64,000 bases of DNA from Blasia pusilla (lineage: Eukaryota; Marchantiophyta; Marchantiopsida; Blasiales): contig CM114272.1 in NCBI GenBank assembly GCA_050084515.1, forward strand, positions 4,030,001 through 4,094,000, read 5' to 3'. Both the position numbers and the translations under genes were made by a program. Shown in pieces: positions 11,587-23,599 of the stretch (its first letter is position 1; each line of letters begins with the position of its first letter). Below the pieces are notes generated by a model, which was not told where the DNA came from, searched no databases, and saw only the letters and a program-made list of their open reading frames with translations.

Positions 11587-12815
11587 CTAGTAAGATGCCT
11601 ATGCGATGCACGGGTGAAGTAAGGTAGTATAACGGCAAGATACGTTTTATAAATTTTATTTCATCTTAATATTTCCTTATACACTACATTTTGCGTATAG
11701 TTACCTTCTTTATTTGAATGTTCATCTCTTCCAATGGTAAAGTGGATGGAACTTTTCTTTCCTACTCTAGATAATGCTACATACAATTGACCATGAGAAA
11801 ATATAGGAGTAGGCAAGTAAATGCTAACCTTCTGCAAAGTTTGACCTTGAGATTTATTAATAGTCATAGCAAAAGCCCGCCTAATGAGGAATTGAAATCT
11901 ACGTAAATCAAATGGCAAACCGGAATCTGATGCAATCAATGGAAGACGTGGAATAAAAATGCGCTCTCCAATATTCTTCCCAGTGATAATTTCAGCATCG
12001 ATGCAACGTCTCATAAATCCATGAATCACCAATCTTATCCCGTTTGCTTGTCCACGTGATCCATTCATGTTTCGTAAGAGCATAATTGATGCACCAATCT
12101 TCAAACACAAACGATGCGGAGGAAGTCCAGAAGGCAAGCATGTGTTCAAGAATTCAGTTGGGTAGATATGACTCATCCCCTCATTCGGAATAGAATCGAC
12201 GCTCTCATAAATATGCTCTTGTACACAATATGCAATGAATTAGTGAGAAAAGGTAATATTAGAATTCAAACTTCTAGACCACATATTGATAGAAGTACAA
12301 AGGAGATAAGTCTAAAGGATTACCTCTCCAAGGAACCGAGACATAACATCTGTATTTATGTCATCAACATCTTTATTTCTTAGAGTCAAAATAGCCGTAT
12401 CTCTTATAAAATCAATGTCATGGAATCGGCTAGGAAAATTTCAATAGATCAAATCAATAAGATCACATATATTGTTACTATTAGTAACAATTTCAGATGG
12501 TAATCGTATGAAGTCTTCTCCCAAATGAGGTTGTAAAGGTACATGACCCTCTCCCACTTCCAATAACCAATCAGCAAAAGTTTGTTGTTCATCACGCAAA
12601 TGACCATCCAACCTTCTCATGTTTGTTTTCAACTTCATGACCCTTACATTAGACCAAAGAAATGATCTCTTTATGTTGGCTTGGATGATTTGCAACCGAT
12701 CCCCATGACAAACAACGGGAAACACTTGACGAAAATCTCCATCAAATACCATAAGTTTTCCACCGAATGGTAATTGCCGTAAATCATCCAAAGCAACTCC
12801 CATGATATCCTGTAA
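11587..12815 (-). mobile_element. Helitron, 3' half
   Basis: The minus strand carries helicase sequence and ends in a CG-rich imperfect hairpin (CCGTGCATCGCATAGG) followed 7 nt later by ACTAG. CTAG at 11587-11590 is the expected Helitron 3' terminus, and the next host base is T. Helitron ends lack target-site duplications. The helicase block starts at a possible splice acceptor (TTACAG before GATATCATGGG, about 12808), so more exons or captured sequence may lie to the right. The Rep/HUH nuclease part is not seen in the window. Confidence 0.65.
11661..12808 (-). pseudogene. Helitron Pif1-like helicase (broken)
   Basis: From the 5' side it has VFDGDFRQVFPVV (the GDFRQ motif III of Pif1 helicases), a LILTLRNKDVDDIN-like block in a shifted frame near 12420-12350, and then, in the 171-residue frame at 12176-11661, the domain with AMTINKSQGQTL (motif V) and YVALSRV (motif VI). 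At least one stop near 12440 and one near 12180 interrupt it. The Walker A part lies outside the recognised block. This family forms the helicase half of the Helitron RepHel protein, which acts on DNA in the nucleus. It is probably non-autonomous in its present state. Confidence 0.75.
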
Positions 12816-13320
12816 GGCGGCGGGTAGGGTCTAACGGTCCACTCCATGTGGACCCTTAGATATGTCATTGGACGGCTGGGTCAGGCCAGCCGCCGCCCCT
12901 GGCTCCTTCCCCCTCCCTCCTACTCCCACCCTCCCTCGCCCTCACTCTCCCCCGCTCTCTTTCTCACCTTACTCTCCTTTGCTCTGTCTCCTCCCCTCTC
13001 TCTCCCCCGCCCTCTCTTACCCCTCCACTTTTCACACACTTCCCCCCACTTTTCCTTCGTGCACTCAAGGAGGCTCTCGTCGGATTGAAATAGGCTATGG
13101 TTTGGCTGCTGGGTTTTTTGTTGAGGCTCCACGCACTGAAACAGGATGGCTGCGGCTCTCGGTTTGTTGAGGAAATTGAGTGCCTCTCATGCTCTTATTC
13201 TCGGTTATGATGTTCTGCCGTTGAGTGCCTCGTGCCAAGATCTTGACTTCTGGGTTCATTTCGTGCACAGTTCGAGACGGGAGCAAGGTTTCAAGCTACT
13301 TCGTGCATAGTTCAGCTTGG
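12816..13320 (+). other. CT-rich leader and short first exon, possible captured gene 5' end
   Basis: 12846-13080 is strongly C/T-rich on the plus strand, like a plant 5' untranslated region. An ATG at 13146 opens a 54-codon frame to 13310 that starts MAAALGLLRKLSAS and is Arg/Leu/Ser-rich, like a mitochondrial presequence. I do not recognise the product. The position directly upstream of a Helitron helicase exon is consistent with Helitron gene capture, but it could also be the start of a real neighbouring gene whose later exons were not recognised. Confidence 0.35.
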
Positions 13321-13489
13321 GAGGGTGGCTTAACATTTACCCTTCCGTGCGCGCTTTAGGGTTTAGTATGTGTAGCTGGAAGGAGCAAGAGTTTAGTTGG
13401 GTTCCCATCCTGCAATTTTTGTTGACGCCTAGTGCCATTGCTTTGAGATTTCAGCTTAACAGTTTCAATTTATGTCTCTGTATTTAGTT

Positions 13490-13690
13490 CGACCCCTGAT
13501 TTCACGTCTGTATCTCTTGGGTTTTAGTGTAGAAAGGGGCCCAATTTCTTTGCTGAAATCGTTGCAAACCTAGTTTGATACTCATGGATACTCCAACATA
13601 CTTTGGCCCCTGATTTCAGGTCTGTATCCGTCAGGTTTCAGTGTGGAAAGGCGCCCTATTTCCTTGCTGAAATCACAGCAAAGAAATGGT
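13490..13690. repeat. Imperfect tandem duplication, about 115 bp
   Basis: A unit starting CCCCTGATTTCA, followed by GTCTGTATC, a GTTTTAGTGT-like word, a GGAAAGG-like word and TTGCTGAAATC, occurs at about 13493 and again at about 13608. Both units share most words with scattered mismatches. Confidence 0.6.
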
Positions 13691-14930
13691 TGCAATTTGT
13701 CAATTTGTCATTCTTTGACTTCTTCACTTCCGCCAACAGCCTTAAGTACGCTCTATAGCTCACTGAAGGTTGTTCTCTATCTCCCTTCATCCCGAACTTC
13801 ACTTCTACCAATAGTCCATAGCACGCTCTCTAATGCGCTTACGGCTGTACCCTCGGATTTTGATTCCCTGTTCCTAGTTTAGTTCTATGTCGAAATATGC
13901 AGCTTTAGATTCAGGTGGGGTGTGTCAGCCAAGGCTTTTCTTGGTTAATCAGATTCAGGTTGAGTGTCTTAGCCGCGGGCTTCGTGCTTAGATTTAGATC
14001 AGGTGATTCAAGCCATCATTTGCGGCTTTCCTTTGAAGGTAAGATTCATGTTGGGTCCGTGACATTTGACATGATAGGCTAGAGTACTCTAACAGAGTAC
14101 TCTAATAGTGAAATATGACAGTCGTACACATCTTCAAATTCATCTCAAGTTGCTTTCATTTTCAAGTAAATCTTACATGTCTGTAGGTCCCTTAGTAACT
14201 CATGAACTATACATTTGAATCTACCCGGCAACAAAGTCAGAGCATACATAGATATTCACTACTACACCTTTCCCCTTTTTCACTTTTTGAGTCCATTTCT
14301 CTGTAGCTTGGGGATCTGAACTCGGTGAAGTAGGCACATCAAGGCCGACCGGACATCTTCTATGGGATGGCAAGTTGCGCCCTTGATGATTGGGGTGCGG
14401 CATCCTCTGACGTTTCAACCTAGACTCTCTCCATCGTGCATCTTCTTTCGTTGTTGGGATTTCTCAGCTGATATGGGGGAGTCCCCTGGACGTCAAATAG
14501 GACGTCTTTTCTGGATCCCCCCACCGGATTTGGAATGTACCCTTTTTCATATGACGCACGGTGTTCTCGAACAGGAAGGGAATATTTTATTGCACCCTTG
14601 AAGCGAAGAGCGTGCACGGGTGTTAGTCTTTCTCCCCTAGGAGGACAATTGTGGAAGTACGATTTCTTCCACCTACTCAAACACATGCAATCCTCTTGGG
14701 AAATGAGAGACCACTTCGAACACTCCAATGCATGGAGATCTAATGATTTCACACCGTATCACTAAGTTTAATGATGTGTTTTTTTGATGATTCGCTCTTT
14801 GATACATTCTTTCCCTTTGCTTGTGTGGACTTCTTTGCTGTGATCCGAGTTGCCATTGTACTTCGTTTTGTGTTGTTGAGGTTGGGTGCAGGGTTGAGCA
14901 GTCGGTGCTAAAGAGACAAGAGTACTTTGA
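13691..14930. other. No gene recognised
   Basis: Short open frames on both strands show no domain. A duplicated AGAGTACTCTAA word occurs at about 14081-14106. I see nothing else to support. Confidence 0.3.
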
Positions 14931-15481
14931 GAACTTCGGAAGCTATCGTCGAAGTTAAACTCGCACTTGGACATACACTTGAAGAGCTGAAGCCGAAGCT
15001 GAACTCACGCACCTGGACAGGCACTTCAAAAGCTAAAGCGGAAGCTAAACTCGAACTTGGACGGGAACTTGAAAGCAAAGGTTGTTGCCGATGGAGCTGG
15101 ACTCGGTTATTTATGGAGAAAACACATCATTAACCCTTGAGATTCAATCCTACTTCAAAGACTTGAGTACCTGGACTGCAGCATACGTATCAACATAAGT
15201 AGAACTTCAGAAGCTATTGCCGAAGCTAAACTCGCACCTGGACACACACTTGAAGAGCTGAAGCCGAAGCTGATCTCGCGCACCTGGACGGGCACTTGAA
15301 GATTTGAAGCGGAAGCTAAACTCGCACTTGGACATGAACTTGAAAGTAGGGGTTTTGCTGACGGAGCTAGAGTCGAGTCGCTAGACTTAGCAACTCGAGT
15401 CTTCAAGAGCTGAATCCAAAGTTCAACCCGACTTCAAAGACTTGAGTACTTGGACCGTAGCATACAGATCAACATAATTAG
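14931..15481 (+). repeat. 271-bp tandem duplication with internal sub-repeats
   Basis: Unit 1 starts at 14931 (GAACTTCGGAAGCTATCG) and unit 2 at 15202 (GAACTTCAGAAGCTATTG). Both run through a series of shorter related modules of about 55-60 bp containing AAGC(T/G)AAACTCGCAC, TGGACA and CTTGAAGAGCTGAAGCC. Each unit ends in CAAAGACTTGAGTAC, GCATAC and ATCAACATAA. The reverse frames are Ser/Ala/Leu-rich low-complexity shadows. Confidence 0.8.
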
Positions 15482-16581
15482 TAGTTGCACCTCTATTGGA
15501 ATAGTGTACAATAGAGCACAATAAGAACATTGTAGTAGACAATGGCGCTTTGAGCTAGCTTGTAAGCGAGTTAATAAATCAATAAATCCCACTAGCTAAA
15601 GCCCCCGTAATAATTCTATGGAGCCTGAAAGCAAACGTTACCTAAGTAGGGGTTGGAGTGTGCAAAATGAATGGACTTTGTAATTTCCGATGCAAGCAAT
15701 AAATACGTTGTTGCATAAGCTTCTAAACCCTAAGAGCAGACAATGACAACCCTTCGAGGAATGAGAGGGTAATCTCATCGACGAATGCCGCTTGTCAGAT
15801 CATAACTGTCTAAGTACAGAGTTTGAAAGCATTCAAAAGAAAACTGTTAGAAAAATGCGGCGGATCCATGAAAACCCTAAGACGCGGAGAAGCAGCCTGA
15901 CACTCATCCACACATGCAAAAATGCGATTAGTGTATACCCTCATAGGCGCAGAAGGCTACGTGTCAAGAGCAGAAGTGTTTGCATAGAGAGAATGCATTC
16001 GCCCATAATAGTAAGGATAAGGAGACGAATCGGTGATCATTATGACAAGCATCTATGGCCAGCTTGGGTTGCTTTCGAAATTCAGAAGATTCTTCTCTAG
16101 TTTTTATTTCTATTTCTTTCTTTCTATTCTACGTTGGGATTATAAAATGGATAACCCTAGCATCTCCACGTCCTCATTTCACCGGGCTCTTTGGAGGCCT
16201 TTTTAGATTTCTGCCACGTAAGATCCGTAATGAATGTAGTTTGCATACTGCATACGATCTAAGACATCTCAAACCTACGATGAGAAATTTAAAATAAAAT
16301 TACGCTTAAAATCACTCATGTGTGAGGAGACTTATCTGCGGAGAAAACAAACCGTACGTCAAAATTACCTTGCAAAATATAATGTACGATGGGTGTTCCC
16401 ACCACCAATGGCACGGGAGAACCATACAATTTTCGTTTGATGTAATTAATAATAAACCACTTTATTATAAAATAAACCTCAAAAGAGGACAAAGAAAGGT
16501 AATAACAACTCAAAAGAGGAGAAAAAAAATGCATAAAAGAATGCAAAAAGAAAATGGCAACAAGCCCACGTAAACACCGGC
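15482..16581. other. No gene recognised; 3' part may be the LINE tail
   Basis: A plus-strand frame at 15792-16100 is Arg-rich with no domain. The part next to 16582 may be the 3' untranslated region of the minus-strand LINE fragment, but I found no matching copy. Confidence 0.3.
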
Positions 16582-17043
16582 TCAACGAGCAACACGATTG
16601 ATTGCTTGAAACAAATCTGACAAGAACACGAGTGGTTGGTCAGACGTGAATGGACGACGAGGCGAGCGACCTCCCACCACCTCCGCACGACGTATTAATG
16701 CCAAGGCTTGTGCACGTTGTAAGGCCACTGAGATGCATTGCCTAAAATAAGTAGTAACAACCGAGAGAGAAGGACTACGGGAAGGGGCAAGGTGATGATT
16801 CTCGAGGGAGTGGTGAGCACATGTTTTCAGGAAAGTATCAAAAGACACATGTAAATGACCCAATACTTCCATTGCAAACGGAATAAATCCGTCAGTCGCA
16901 TGTCTCACAGCATAACTTAACTCCTTGATTCTTGCTGCAGCTTCAGCCGCCACTCCCTTGATGTTGTTACATAAATGATAAGCTAAACAATCATGCATGA
17001 GATATATATAATTAGTATAAATAGGATTCAAATTACTTTTCAT
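16582..17043 (-). pseudogene. LINE reverse transcriptase C-terminal fragment
   Basis: The 153-residue frame contains the block GFIPFAMEVLGHLHVSFDTF followed by a variable segment and TTYFRQCISVALQRAQA. It aligns with the C-terminal block of the LINE at 7855-8009 (FIPLAIEMYG, CRQWVSIFLQRA). It is a divergent subfamily, because nucleotide words are not shared. The upstream reverse transcriptase is absent, as expected of a 5'-truncated insertion. The frame ends near 16582 in a normal stop. Confidence 0.55.
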
Positions 17044-19363
17044 GATTAATTTGAATGGTTTTGGATTAGAAGGGCAAGTAATTTTTCAGTTGTGCGAAGG
17101 GGAGTGGAAATCTCCGATGATAATATAGGTGACAAAGTAAAATCAAAGTTACATACGGGTCATAAAAACATAAATATTTACTCAAATGGTGAAAATCATT
17201 CTATTTCATTCTTTTTATCCGTATTTTTTATGGAAATAAAAATGCACTCTTCCATGTGTGAATTTTTTTTTATAATTATTGGTATTTTATAACTAAAACA
17301 ATTGAAAGATGATTTGTTGAGGCCTCAATAATAAATCTTAGTCATTAAAACTTTAAGGAAAATCTAATAATATTAGTAATTCATTTCATGATGTTATCCT
17401 ATAGTACTATGCATAAAGGTTGCCAATATTAAAATAAATGATAGGTTCAATTTTTTAATTCTTAAAAAAATGTATTATGAAAAAATATTTTATAGTATTA
17501 TCGACATGTGATATTTTTGGATTCCATTTTTTAAAATAAAATTTTAAAAATGTCCTGTATAGATTAGGTTCTTTTTTTTCGCACGTATATAATTTTTTGG
17601 CGTATCGTGGAGCGCACGGCACAGTCACTCATACTCTGTATGGAAAAATTATCGTAGACCGGGAAAGTACCAGTTGTGGGAAAGAAACTACTCTGCCATG
17701 ATTGGGATGAGTGTGGGCCTCTCTGAATCAATGATCGGAGAGATCGGGGGTTACGAGTAAGGTTAGCCGATTAAATTTGAGAATTTCCGACTAATTTTAA
17801 AACCGCCTACGAAAAACCCGTTGTATTTCGTATCTGAAAACCGATTCAAAAACCAGAATTTCCGTTCCCGATTTACCATTCCCGGTAATATACCGGGTCC
17901 CACGAAGAAACTCCCCGAACCCTGCTGTGAAGTCGAGTCTCGACAAGCGCATGTACGACCACGTACTGAATGCCAGAACTCGACAGGCGGATGTACCACC
18001 ACGTACTGAATACCCTGACTCAAAAGTCAGTCGGACCGTAGAGTTTTTAATATTCTGTCCAGCGCATTCACCATAGACCAAGTCCAACACTGGCTATTGG
18101 CCTTAATTGAGTCTAGGGTCTGTCCCGACAAACACTTTTTGGAACAGTTTATTGATGTACGGTCTTTTATTTATTTTCGAGAGAAGCGGTGCATAAAAAC
18201 ATATCTATTTATATTATAATTTGCGGCGGAATGATTTTGACAATCACATCCACAGAATGCGACATCTTTCATCAGAAATCCTACGCGTATTTACAGGAGG
18301 GAGCGCATATGCGCGGAACTCGTATACGCAAAACAGGTCCCTCATGGCACTAACTAGTATTTTGAAAATTTTCTAATCCCTGCTAGCTATTTAGATCGTA
18401 ATACGAAGGAAACAGTAGATTTTTAAACACCGAAACGGAAATCCTAGGTTAACACGTAACCTCGGTTACCGGGGTTACGTCCGAACAGATGTGAATATCC
18501 CGATTCCACAGGCTTCCACAGTCGTGAAAGCCTGTGGAATCGGGGATAGTCTCCATATCTCACATGTCTCCACCATGGAGCCTCCGGGGTGTAGTCCAAA
18601 ACGAGATGCGTTAATTCGTCCTCTCTATTCCGTGTATACGTAGACATGCTATTTTTGGTTCATTTTGTCAACGACCCATAGACCTAAGATCATTTCCACG
18701 GACAACAAGACAACCACACCAGGTGTCCCGTGCTTCGCGAAAGGTTTCCAGGTTAAAAAAAAAAATCGAGTCATGGACTTCTACTGGGATGATCGGAATG
18801 GGTTATGAAAAAACCCTAACAGTATCTTCATCATGCGTTGATAATGTGCATATAATGAAAAAAGAGTTATGCGAAAAGTTGAGGATTTTTAAAATATGGA
18901 TAATATATTTTAATCATTTTATTTTATTTTAATCATTGAAATGTTATCTTAGCTTTTCCTATATTAGTATGGACTACAACTACCACCGATCATAAGATGG
19001 ATAGAATTCCTAATGAATATTCTAAATAAAACCACGGGAAATTGACCATGATGAAATACACATAGGTAAAAATATCTCACTTCCTAAGCTTTGATCTCAA
19101 AAATTATTGATGGTCCGCAATTTTAGAAAAAGTTGGACATATACGAAATTGGCATCGTTGTAGATCGAAACTAAGACTCAGCCACGTGCAATTATAAGGC
19201 ACATGCATCACGAAGACTACATCTCCATCTTTCACCACTTGATTAAATTCAGGACTTACCAAGTGATTTCCATTGGCTCTCCGTTCCCGCCAGTGAGGGG
19301 GGGACGAGGTCCCGTGAGGACGGGCGCGCGCGATGGCGCCGCCCGGCCGCCGGGACGAGAGGA
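17044..19363. other. AT-rich, no gene; one strong hairpin
   Basis: No domain was recognised. About 49-bp imperfect tandem units containing ACCACGTACTGAAT occur at 17940-18015. A perfect 17-bp inverted repeat lies at 18499-18544 (listed separately). A GC-rich block at 19285-19363 abuts a LINE copy. Confidence 0.35.
18499..18544. repeat. Inverted repeat, 17-bp arms
   Basis: CCCGATTCCACAGGCTT at 18499-18515 is the exact reverse complement of 18528-18544, with a 12-nt loop. It could form a stable hairpin and may be the core of a small inverted-repeat element. Confidence 0.8.
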
Positions 19364-19680
19364 TAGCCCACTGCGATACTTTATTGTAGGCAACGGGTCT
19401 CCATAGCTTTGCAGCGCGCCCAAGAAAATGGGCTTCTGCGGGGGGCTCAGGCGGTTGGAGACGCCAATGCTAGAGGCCCACTTAGTAGTAGTCATAGTTC
19501 TGTAGGTGTTGCTGCTATTGTCTCTGCTGTTGGTGATTCTGGTCGTTAGGGGGGAAGGCCCCCTTCTTTCTGCTTGGGGCCGATTCTGGCCTCTTGAGGT
19601 CTTCCTTTTTGGCTCTCTTTGCCCCCTCATTTGTATCATGATGGGTTCCCCATCCTTTTTTTATACATATTTTATATTTC
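19364..19680 (+). mobile_element. 5'-truncated LINE copy (3' end only)
   Basis: It matches 7953-8265 almost base for base, including ACTTTATTGTAGGCAA, GGCTCAGGCGGTTGGAGACG, CTTAGTAGTAGTCATAG and TTGGTGATTCTGGTCGTTAG. The C-terminal coding end of the LINE is therefore present only as a short piece. The sequence turns T/A-rich at about 19660, consistent with the 3' tail. Truncation at 19364 is abrupt. Confidence 0.75.
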
Positions 19681-20812
19681 CTTCAAAAAAACATTTTTTT
19701 TAATTAAAATTTAAAAAAAAAAATCGGCTTGTCTTGGTATGCCGTTCATTTTTTTTAGTAGTATTAAAGTTAAAAGGTTTTGAGGCAAGCCGAAAGCCAA
19801 ACATGCATTTAAATCTTATGCCAATTATGTAATACCCATCCGAGACCAAAATTGCACTAAAAAAAATAGCCTCCCAAAACCATAAAAGAAGAAAATTAGA
19901 GTAAGGAACTAATTTATGAGTATTGGTTGTTTAACTTTAGAGACATTCAGATTAAACTATTAATTTTAAATAAATAAATAAAATTATATTTCATAAGAAT
20001 TTTCATGTGCATACATATCGCTGCGCAACGAGGTCCATAAATAACCATGGTCTTGCATTTAAGACTGCGGCTATGGTAGCCTCTACAAGTAGGACTTTCG
20101 CTGGGTGGTTTGGATGTGGCTATGAGGGCGTTAGATATCGGCATTCTGCTCAAGTAGCGAACCAACATTGGAGATCTCGAGAAAGAGGACGGACGGTTTG
20201 AGAGCACGCCTAACGGCTACTAGGTGGAGTTAGGATATCCTGTTGGGATGGACTAGCGTTAGTAAGGGTGGATGGAAGGCTGTCTGTAGGGATGGACAGA
20301 CGTGGCCTTCGTTTGCCTTCGTTTAGGGTGTTGCCTTCATTCACCTTCGTTGCCTCCGAGTATCGTTTCATTGTCCTTCGTGCGTTCTCCTTTGAGTATT
20401 GTTGCACCATTTTTTCCTTTCCCGCCCCCGGCGCATACTTGTGAATAGCTCAATGCTCAGTTTTTTTTAATTTTCCCTTGAGCTTTGCAGTTAGCAATCT
20501 ATGTGTTTTGCCCCAACGCGCACGTGTGAGAAGCTTGGTGCTCCATTTTTTCATTCATCCTTGACCTTTGCAATTAGCTATCTATATGTTTTTATGCCTT
20601 CATGTGCATGACCATCTCTACATTTGCTTGTGTTACTTTGGGTACATTCAGCTCATTGCAAACTTCCGCACTTTGTAACAGTTTGCTCTTTGCCTTCGTT
20701 TAGGGTCGCCTCCACTTTTTGATCAGAAGTTTGGAAAATATGGAAAAAAATAAAAATGAAAAATTTATTGAATGTAAAACATGCACCAATGAACTACTTT
20801 CTTTAAGTTCAG
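19681..20812. other. No gene recognised
   Basis: AT-rich, with repeated CCTTCGTTTAGGGT words at about 20307-20330 and 20694-20708. No coding domain was found. This may include the 3' flank of the minus-strand CACTA element, but no CACTA terminal repeat could be identified. Confidence 0.3.
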
Positions 20813-21070
20813 CTATGGCCAAATGATGGCAGATCCAACAGCATCTCCAAGTGTGTATTGGGGAGGGTCATCATTTGTATTAGGCTCCGATAATTGGTAC
20901 TTGTGGTGGGTGGTATCCCTAAGGTCTACTCTAACCATGCTAGGAGCAATCTCTTTCCCGTGGAACTTGCCTTGACCGCTCAGACGTGAAACTACTCTTG
21001 ATCCCAAGACATTCCGACTAAGCTTTGGCGGTGTAAGATGAACTTCATCTCCCAAATTTAGCTGCAACAT
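20813..21070 (-). pseudogene. CACTA second-ORF C-terminal domain
   Basis: The 85-residue frame starts with a LGDEVHL strand and ends with DAVGSAIIWP. CACTA accessory (TNPA/TNPD-type) proteins of plants end in a domain with a VxLxS opening and a final GDA...IxWP motif, and this pattern is visible here. It is probably an exon or remnant of the same protein as 24824-24459, separated by the nested LTR. These proteins bind subterminal repeats of the transposon. Confidence 0.45.
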
Positions 21071-21671
21071 GCCAATTCATATAAAAGATTTAGATAGATA
21101 TGAACATTCTTTCACAAGGAATGTAGAATTTGAAACACTCACTAATTACCTTTGTGAAGGTCCATCCACCTATTGGCAAATTCTGCGAAATTTGACCATT
21201 CCCACTTGGTTGGGTATCAGAAATAAGATAGCATCCTTGCATTGTGATACTCTCCTAACTATAAAACCAACGAGTTAGATATTGCCAAAAAAATATACGA
21301 AACATGACATGTAGAAGTGAGAGGCCTTTACTCTCTGCTTCTTGGTGTTGAGTGCTTTTAGTTCATCCTCTGAAGCACTACCCACACTTCCAACCACCTC
21401 AGTAGTCGTCTTCCTCTTCTTCTTGATCTTTGGCGAGGTCTCTCCATCCACTACCGCTTGAGCTATATAGGAGATACATTCCAAGAGATCAATATCGCAA
21501 CCAAATATACGATGCAAGATAACTTATACACCTAGAAAAAAATTCTAAGAGACAAGAAATACTTAATTTTCTAACTGATTACTTACAAGGGGAATACAAA
21601 ACAGAAAACCCCTTCGTATGCTCTAACACAACATGAGTTTTATTAAGTCCCCTCTCCTTTCCTGTGGGCAC

Positions 21672-23205
21672 CTGTAATGTATAACTCAAGGAAAAGGTAC
21701 TCTCTTAATCGCAAAGTATTAAGTTTGTTCCCAAGAGATCACTGTTTCCTGAGAAAAAAGAGGATTTTAAGAAATATAAAGAATAGCTTCTTCTTCATTA
21801 AGTAGTTCAATAGCTTCAACAATCGAATCTTCAATAGTAAAAAAGATTAAAATGGGTTTCTTCCCTCCAAACGAAACTCTTCTCAAGTGCAGAGAAGGAG
21901 TCCTGCAAATATTGGATACCAAAGTTCAAACAAGGACCTCAAAGAGACCTCAAGAAGGTTGCGGCTCACCCTACTTTCAGAACTGAATTTGTCACAATAG
22001 GTTACTCATTATCTAATAGCTTTCATATGCTTTCTTTGATTATCCTCTGGAATTCTGAAATCAAAGACTCAACTCTCATCCCTACAATGGCCCAATAAGA
22101 TTAACCTTCAACTCCGCACATCATAAAGAATGAGCGAGGACACTTCTCTTGCATCAAAGAGTGGAGGAAACTAGAAAGTATTACCAACTTTAGAGTGTAT
22201 AGGGCTCTTCGGCTCAGATCATCCCTTAAAAATGCTTCACACATAATCAACAAGAGTGATGGGAACTCAAGACGCAAAGAATGACCCCTTGCTCTTCTGT
22301 TTTATTCTTTAAATAGTCTTTTTATAATTTGTGGCTCTTTCCATGTGGCCTTTCTACTTCCCTCTAGATTTCTAACTGTCAATCTCACGATTCAAATCTT
22401 TCAGCCCTTCATTTCTCCTAAGTCGGTTGATTTCCGTGTTGATTCCCTTCTGCTTCCATCTGAACCCCAACGTCCTTCCATTTCTAACTTCTGGAACCGC
22501 CACGATGGTTCACTATCTACAATCTTTGCTTGACGCAAAGCACTCCTATCCTATCTTCACGAAGACTCTCTTCCCTATCTTTGTGAAGACTATGCTACTG
22601 CTACTACGACCGCCAAAAAGTTCTCCTCACGAACTTCCTTCCATCCGTTTTCTATAAAACATTATTCCTCTTCCTATTCCTACTCTTCATACATCTTTCC
22701 GCTTTATGAAGACTCTCGTTGATTTCTTCTTCTTCCTTCTTCTTCCTTCTTCTGCTTTTTTGCTTTCTTAGTCTTTGCTCTTTGGTCTTCGTTCTTTGTT
22801 TACAGTCTTCGCACAAAGACTCCCTTTGAACTTGTACTACAAAGAAGAAGTCCTTTATAGGTCTTTTTTAACAATCTTTACCATCTTCCCATACTGCGGT
22901 CTTTGCTACAAAGCACCCGCGCCTCTCCTACTTCTTCCCTATTATTCTCCTTTCCTACTCTTACAACAGTTCTCACTCCTCCAAGACATTCCTCAATCTC
23001 TCACTCTGTCTTGTCCCTTTAGCAGAGCTCTCCCAATTCCACACTTCCATGACTCAACATGCTTCAACACAATTTCTACAAAGCATTCTTCTTTACCTCC
23101 AGTCTTGAACCTTCAGGATTCAATCAGTGAAGACTTCACTACAATTCTGTACAAAAATGATCTTTATATCAAAATTTCAAATTTTCACAACATCCATGCA
23201 AATTA
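21672..23205 (-). mobile_element. Solo LTR or LTR-only element, copy 1
   Basis: The minus strand matches 37747-39008 and, more weakly, 34320-35706. It ends in TACATTACA like the other two. Shared marks include AATTTTGATAT near the start, GTAGTGAAGTCTT, a TATTTAA box near 22310, GATGTGCGGAGTTGA, TCTTATTGGGC and TTCTTGGGAACAAACTTAATAC near the end. Internal genes are absent, so it is a solo LTR or a very short non-autonomous element. The start is approximate (23205-23245) and no target duplication was fixed. Confidence 0.6.
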
Positions 23206-23599
23206 TACAGACTTAGTAAAGTAAAATGTTGATGCACTTACCATGGCACTAATGGAATATAAGCTCAAATCTTGGACAACAACAAAGAAGTTCATATGTC
23301 GACGTACTTGAGATAATGCAATGATTGAATTCCATTTTTCATTAACTCGAATCCCTCGAATCTAGATGGGCTCTTTACCAGCATATAGACAATTATTCAA
23401 TAATATGAATGTTCATAGCAAACAGGCAGAATTTCATAAACTTTCATGGTTAGAAATTATGTCTTAGATGAGCACCTTTGGTTGCCATACTTGAGGAGCC
23501 CTTACTCTTCTCTAAAGCAATAGGATCTTCAATTGGTGTGTCTTCAAGACCTATGGAGATACATTGGTTCTAATGTAAAACTAGCAAATAATGAATCTC

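Noticed and set aside
12846-13170. Pro/Ser/Leu-rich ORFs in two plus frames
   Set aside because: The stretch is a CT-rich untranslated-type sequence that is open in several frames because of composition.
19285-19363. rRNA gene fragment
   Set aside because: GC-rich, but I could not match it to a known rRNA segment by eye, so it is left as an unexplained patch.
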